Shown here: one piece after another, positions 5,843 through 8,572 of the stretch
Layout of the letters: the number at the start of each line of letters is the position of its first letter
Position numbering within the stretch: the first letter of the stretch is position 1
Source: CAZNNH01 sp964574335
GTDB taxonomy: Bacteria; Acidobacteriota; Vicinamibacteria; Fen-336
DNA length: 8,572 bases
NCBI GenBank assembly: GCA_964574335.1
Contig: CAZNNH010000226.1
Location: forward strand, 1 to 8,572
Direction of reading: 5' to 3'
Translations under genes and position numbers: made by a program
Notes under the pieces: generated by a model
Database searches by the model: none
What the model saw: only the letters and a program-made list of their open reading frames with translations
Told to the model about the DNA's origin: nothing

Positions 5843-8200
5843 ATGACCTATGTGGGCAAGACCGTCGGGAAGATCTCCGTCAGATCGGTCATCGGTTCCG
5901 GCGGCATGGGCGAGGTGTATCAGGGATTCGACGAGAAGCTGAAGCGTCATGTCGCCCTCAAGGCCATCCGAGGAGGGGGACGGTTCCAGCCGGGGGCACG
6001 CGCCCGCCTGGTGCGGGAGGCGGAGATCCTGTCCCGGCTCGAGCATCCCAACATCTGCCGGATCTACGACTACCTGGAAGACGAGGAGTGCGACTTCCTG
6101 GTGCTGGAGCTGGTGGAGGGCGAGAGACTGTCCGAAGCTGCAGAGAGGGGAATGAGCGTCTCCTCGAAGCTGGAGCTCGCCCGGCAGATGGCCGTGGCGC
6201 TGTCCGCCGCTCATCGCGCCAACGTCATCCATCGTGACTTGAAGCCGCAGAACATCATGGTCACCAAGCAGGGCGAGGTCAAGATCCTGGACTTCGGACT
6301 GGCTCACGCTCACGCAGACCCCGCCGATACCGTTGCTGAGGACCTCACCGCACCGCCAGAGAGGGAGACGCATCCCAGCGAATGGGACACGGGGCCGGTA
6401 TCGCTGCCGACGGTCAAGTATGGAGCTTTCCGGACCGAGCACGGAACGGTCACCGGGACGCCCATGTTCATGAGCCCGGAGCAAGCCGGCGGCGATCCGA
6501 TGACGGCAGCCAGCGACATGTACTCGTTCGGGCTGGTTCTTCAATGGCTCTTCACCGGCAAGCTGCCGCATCCCGCCGGCCTGGCCGCTCCGGACCTGCT
6601 CAGTCGCGCCCGGAAGGGAGAGAGCCTTCCGGTCGAGGGGCTGCCAGCCGACCTGTGCCTGCTCATCAACCGGCTGAAGAGCCTGGCTCCGGAGCTCCGG
6701 CCCACCGCCACGGAGGTGCTGGATCGACTGAAGTGGATCCGGGCCGCACCCCGACGGAGACGCCGTAGAATCGAGCGGACGGCGGCTGCCGTTCTGCTGG
6801 TGGCGGCGTCGGTTGTCGCCGTCTTCGATGACATCCGGGCCCGGCGGTCCGAGGGCCGCGCCATCGAGTCGGAGCAGGCGGCGCTGCGCTCCCAGGGCGA
6901 GGCGGCCGCCGTCAACGGCTTTCTCCAGGACATGCTCTCCTCGGCAGATCCGGCAGAGGAGGGGATCCACGTCAAGGTCGTCGATGTGCTCGACCGCGCG
7001 GCGGAGCACGTGGGTCGCGACTTCGAAGGCCAGCCGGCGGCCCAGGCCTCGGTGCTCTACACGCTGGGCTCCACCTATCTGGGCCTGGGCGTCGCCGAAA
7101 AGGCTCACGCGATGCTGACACGGTCGGTCGAGCTTCGGACCGATCTGTTCGGGCCGTCCGATGTCCGGACCTTCTCCGCGCGAACCCGGCTGGCCCGCGC
7201 TCTCTTGGACCTGGGGAAGTACGACGAGGCGGAAACGCTGCTGAGTGGCGCCATCGAGGAGGCCAGGTCCCAGCAGGGAGAAGACCGGGCCGAGATGATC
7301 GAGGCGGAGCTGGCGTATGCGGATGCGCTTCAGCAGCAGGCCCGGTATCAGGACTCCGAGCAGACCTTCCGGCGGACCTGGGCGAGATCGCGCGCGGCCT
7401 TCGGGGACAGGGACCTTCACTCCCTCGATGCGGTCACCGGGCTCGCCTGGGCGCTCCAGTTCCAGGGCAGGTACATCGAAGCGGAGAGCATGCATCGTGA
7501 GGCGTACGAGCTGAAGAAGGAGGCCCTCGGTGCGGAGCACCCGAGCACGCTGGCGTCCATGTACGGGCTGGCCGGGTCGCTGCAGTACCAGCGCAAGCTG
7601 GACGAAGCCGAGGCCCTGCTGCGTGAGCTGGTGACGCTCACCAGCCGCGTTTTCGGAGAGAGCCATCCTCATACGCTGGCCGCGGTGGATTCCCTTTCCA
7701 CGACGCTCGCCGATGAGGGCAATTACAAGGAGGCCGAGCGTCTGCTTCGGGTCTCGCTGACGAGAATCAGGTTGACTCTAGGCGACCAGCATCCGGACAC
7801 CCTCGGGGTCATGAACAGCCTGGCGTGGGTGCTGCTCGAGGAGGAAGAGTCCGACCAGGCTGCGGGCCTGCTAGAACGCCTGGTCGGTTCCAGCCGGCGG
7901 GTCTTCGGCGGCACCCATCCCAACACGCTGGCGGCGGTCAGCAACCTCGCCTCGGCCCGTCTCGGTCAAGGTAGAGTCGCCGAGGCGGAGAGGCTGTACC
8001 GGCGCAACGTGCCGGCCCTATCTGAGGCCCTGGGCGAAGACCACTTCCTGACTCTCAAGGCCCGCTATGGTCTCGCCAAGACGTTGGAGCGCAAGGGGGC
8101 CAGGGCCGAAGCCGTGGCCGCCTACCGCAAGGCCGCCGAGAACGGATCGGACGACGCCCGCGAGGCTCTGAAGCGGTTGGGAGAGAAGGGTCCGGAGTAG
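5843..8200 (+). CDS. Transmembrane Ser/Thr protein kinase with C-terminal TPR array
   Basis: The product has 785 residues. A Hanks-type kinase domain spans about 11-298: glycine loop GSGGMGEVY (18-26), VALK with Lys40, Glu59 in helix C, HRDLKPQN (130-137), DFG (150-152), GTPMFMSPEQ (205-214) and SDMYSFG (224-230). All catalytic residues are present, so it should be active. Six arginines (304-309) precede one hydrophobic helix (about 311-328), which predicts a cytoplasmic kinase and an external C-terminus. Residues about 355-390 (NGFLQDMLSSADP, DVLDRAAEHV) are the linker typical of kinase-TPR proteins. TPRs of the kinesin-light-chain type follow at an exact 42-residue period from about 394 to 766, with LG-x2-HP-x-TL marks at 562, 604, 646 and 688. 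The activation loop is unusually long. ATG at 5843 is chosen because the kinase domain begins right after it and GAGGGA lies 9 bases upstream; the frame is open far upstream through non-coding sequence. Its substrate is unknown, with the divergent coiled-coil protein as a positional candidate. Confidence 0.96.
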   Translation: MTYVGKTVGKISVRSVIGSGGMGEVYQGFDEKLKRHVALKAIRGGGRFQPGARARLVREAEILSRLEHPNICRIYDYLEDEECDFLVLELVEGERLSEAAERGMSVSSKLELARQMAVALSAAHRANVIHRDLKPQNIMVTKQGEVKILDFGLAHAHADPADTVAEDLTAPPERETHPSEWDTGPVSLPTVKYGAFRTEHGTVTGTPMFMSPEQAGGDPMTAASDMYSFGLVLQWLFTGKLPHPAGLAAPDLLSRARKGESLPVEGLPADLCLLINRLKSLAPELRPTATEVLDRLKWIRAAPRRRRRRIERTAAAVLLVAASVVAVFDDIRARRSEGRAIESEQAALRSQGEAAAVNGFLQDMLSSADPAEEGIHVKVVDVLDRAAEHVGRDFEGQPAAQASVLYTLGSTYLGLGVAEKAHAMLTRSVELRTDLFGPSDVRTFSARTRLARALLDLGKYDEAETLLSGAIEEARSQQGEDRAEMIEAELAYADALQQQARYQDSEQTFRRTWARSRAAFGDRDLHSLDAVTGLAWALQFQGRYIEAESMHREAYELKKEALGAEHPSTLASMYGLAGSLQYQRKLDEAEALLRELVTLTSRVFGESHPHTLAAVDSLSTTLADEGNYKEAERLLRVSLTRIRLTLGDQHPDTLGVMNSLAWVLLEEEESDQAAGLLERLVGSSRRVFGGTHPNTLAAVSNLASARLGQGRVAEAERLYRRNVPALSEALGEDHFLTLKARYGLAKTLERKGARAEAVAAYRKAAENGSDDAREALKRLGEKGPE

Positions 8201-8217
8201 GCGGGGGTAGGAGCGAT

Positions 8218-8240
8218 CACGGTACGTCGGGCCCACCGTG
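8218..8240. repeat. Inverted repeat between the kinase gene and the small membrane gene
   Basis: CACGGT (8218-8223) and ACCGTG (8235-8240) can form a 6-base stem with an 11-base loop. It lies between the kinase stop and the ATG at 8247 and covers the alternative GTG start at 8238. It lacks a T-run, so it is not a clear terminator. It might modulate read-through or translation of the small gene. Confidence 0.35.
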
Positions 8241-8246
8241 GGCAAG

Positions 8247-8453
8247 ATGAGCGCCGGGGTGCTCCTCTTGGGCCTGGCAGCCTTTCTGGTGGCGTTCTTC
8301 CCCCCTGGCTTCGCCGTCCTGGCCTGGCCGAGCCTGATCGGCGGCATCCTTGCCGCCGCCCTCCTGTGGCGCCGGCACGGCCGATCGACCCATCCGACGG
8401 TGTCCCACCTGGCCCAGGACTCACAGGAGGAAGAGCCGATCGACCCGTGCTAG
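8247..8453 (+). CDS. Small membrane protein, two predicted helices, unknown function
   Basis: The product has 68 residues from ATG 8247, or 71 from the in-frame GTG at 8238. The first two thirds are hydrophobic: GVLLLGLAAFLVAFFPPGFA, then VLAWPSLIGGILAAALLW, read as two membrane helices with a Pro-Pro turn. A basic RRHGR patch and an acidic, soluble tail (EEEPIDPC) follow. By the positive-inside rule the tail should be cytoplasmic, and the N-terminus too. Most codons end in G or C, supporting real coding. No good ribosome binding site precedes either start; the gene begins 46 bases after the kinase stop on the same strand, so it may be co-transcribed. I do not recognise a family. Confidence 0.6.
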   Translation: MSAGVLLLGLAAFLVAFFPPGFAVLAWPSLIGGILAAALLWRRHGRSTHPTVSHLAQDSQEEEPIDPC

Positions 8454-8463
8454 GAGCGGCGGG

Positions 8464-8572
8464 CTACTCGTCCCCGGGGCCCGGGCCGGTCTCACCGGTG
8501 ATCAGCTCCAGGTTCAGCTTCCCGTGTCGGAGGAAGACCGCGAGCGGGTACAGCACGCCCAGGGCCGGCAGC
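8464..8572 (-). CDS. C-terminal end of a probable membrane protein, continues beyond the window
   Basis: The minus strand is open from the window edge to a TAG at 8464-8466 and encodes the last 35 residues. These start LPALGVLYPLAVFL, like the end of a membrane helix, followed by RHGKLNLELITGE and a Gly/Pro/Asp tail. Codons strongly favour G/C at position 3. The stop lies only 10 bases from the stop of the convergent small membrane gene, with no terminator visible in the gap. Too little is present to name the protein. Confidence 0.55.
   Translation of the reverse strand, partial: LPALGVLYPLAVFLRHGKLNLELITGETGPGPGDE

Noticed and set aside
5789..7672. 627-codon minus-strand open frame opposite the kinase gene
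   Set aside because: It is antisense to a kinase-TPR gene with complete catalytic motifs. The translation has no recognisable domain and arises from codon bias.

Overview
The window is GC-rich DNA with strong G/C preference at third codon positions. Its gene content points to Myxococcota (myxobacteria, formerly Deltaproteobacteria): a pseudoreceiver plus giant coiled-coil protein of the AglZ/FrzS type, a membrane Ser/Thr kinase carrying a long TPR array, a cysteine-paired Sel1 lipoprotein and a relic of a PspF-type sigma-54 activator. This assignment is inferred from protein families, not from a marker gene.

Layout, left to right. (1) 1-210, plus strand: the end of a sigma-54 enhancer-binding protein that jumps in frame from the GAFTGA loop to a later AAA+ segment and then to the C-terminal Fis-type helix-turn-helix; most of the ATPase domain is missing, so it is called a pseudogene. 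(2) 431-1864, plus: a probable secreted lipoprotein with one PDZ domain and seven Sel1-type repeats, each with a C-x7-C pair. (3) 1865-2429: 565 bp with no confident gene; it holds one doubtful 55-codon ORF with a good ribosome binding site and some small repeats. (4) 2430-5561, minus: a 1043-residue protein with a receiver-like domain lacking the phosphoacceptor aspartate, followed by about 900 residues of coiled coil that contain seven copies of a roughly 110-residue repeat. (5) 5562-5842: a 281-bp divergent intergenic region with a plausible sigma-70 promoter and a dyad beside its -35 box. (6) 5843-8200, plus: a 785-residue Hanks-type Ser/Thr kinase with one transmembrane helix and a C-terminal kinesin-light-chain-type TPR array. 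(7) 8247-8453, plus: a small two-helix membrane protein. (8) 8464-8572, minus: the last 35 codons of a gene that continues beyond the window, convergent with the previous one.

The most noteworthy unit is the divergent pair: a non-phosphorylatable receiver/coiled-coil scaffold and a transmembrane Ser/Thr kinase sharing one intergenic region. In myxobacteria, AglZ and FrzS organise motility and polarity complexes. A functional link between this scaffold and the adjacent kinase is a reasonable hypothesis but is inferred only from position. No CRISPR array, tRNA, rRNA, intact insertion sequence or defence system was seen.
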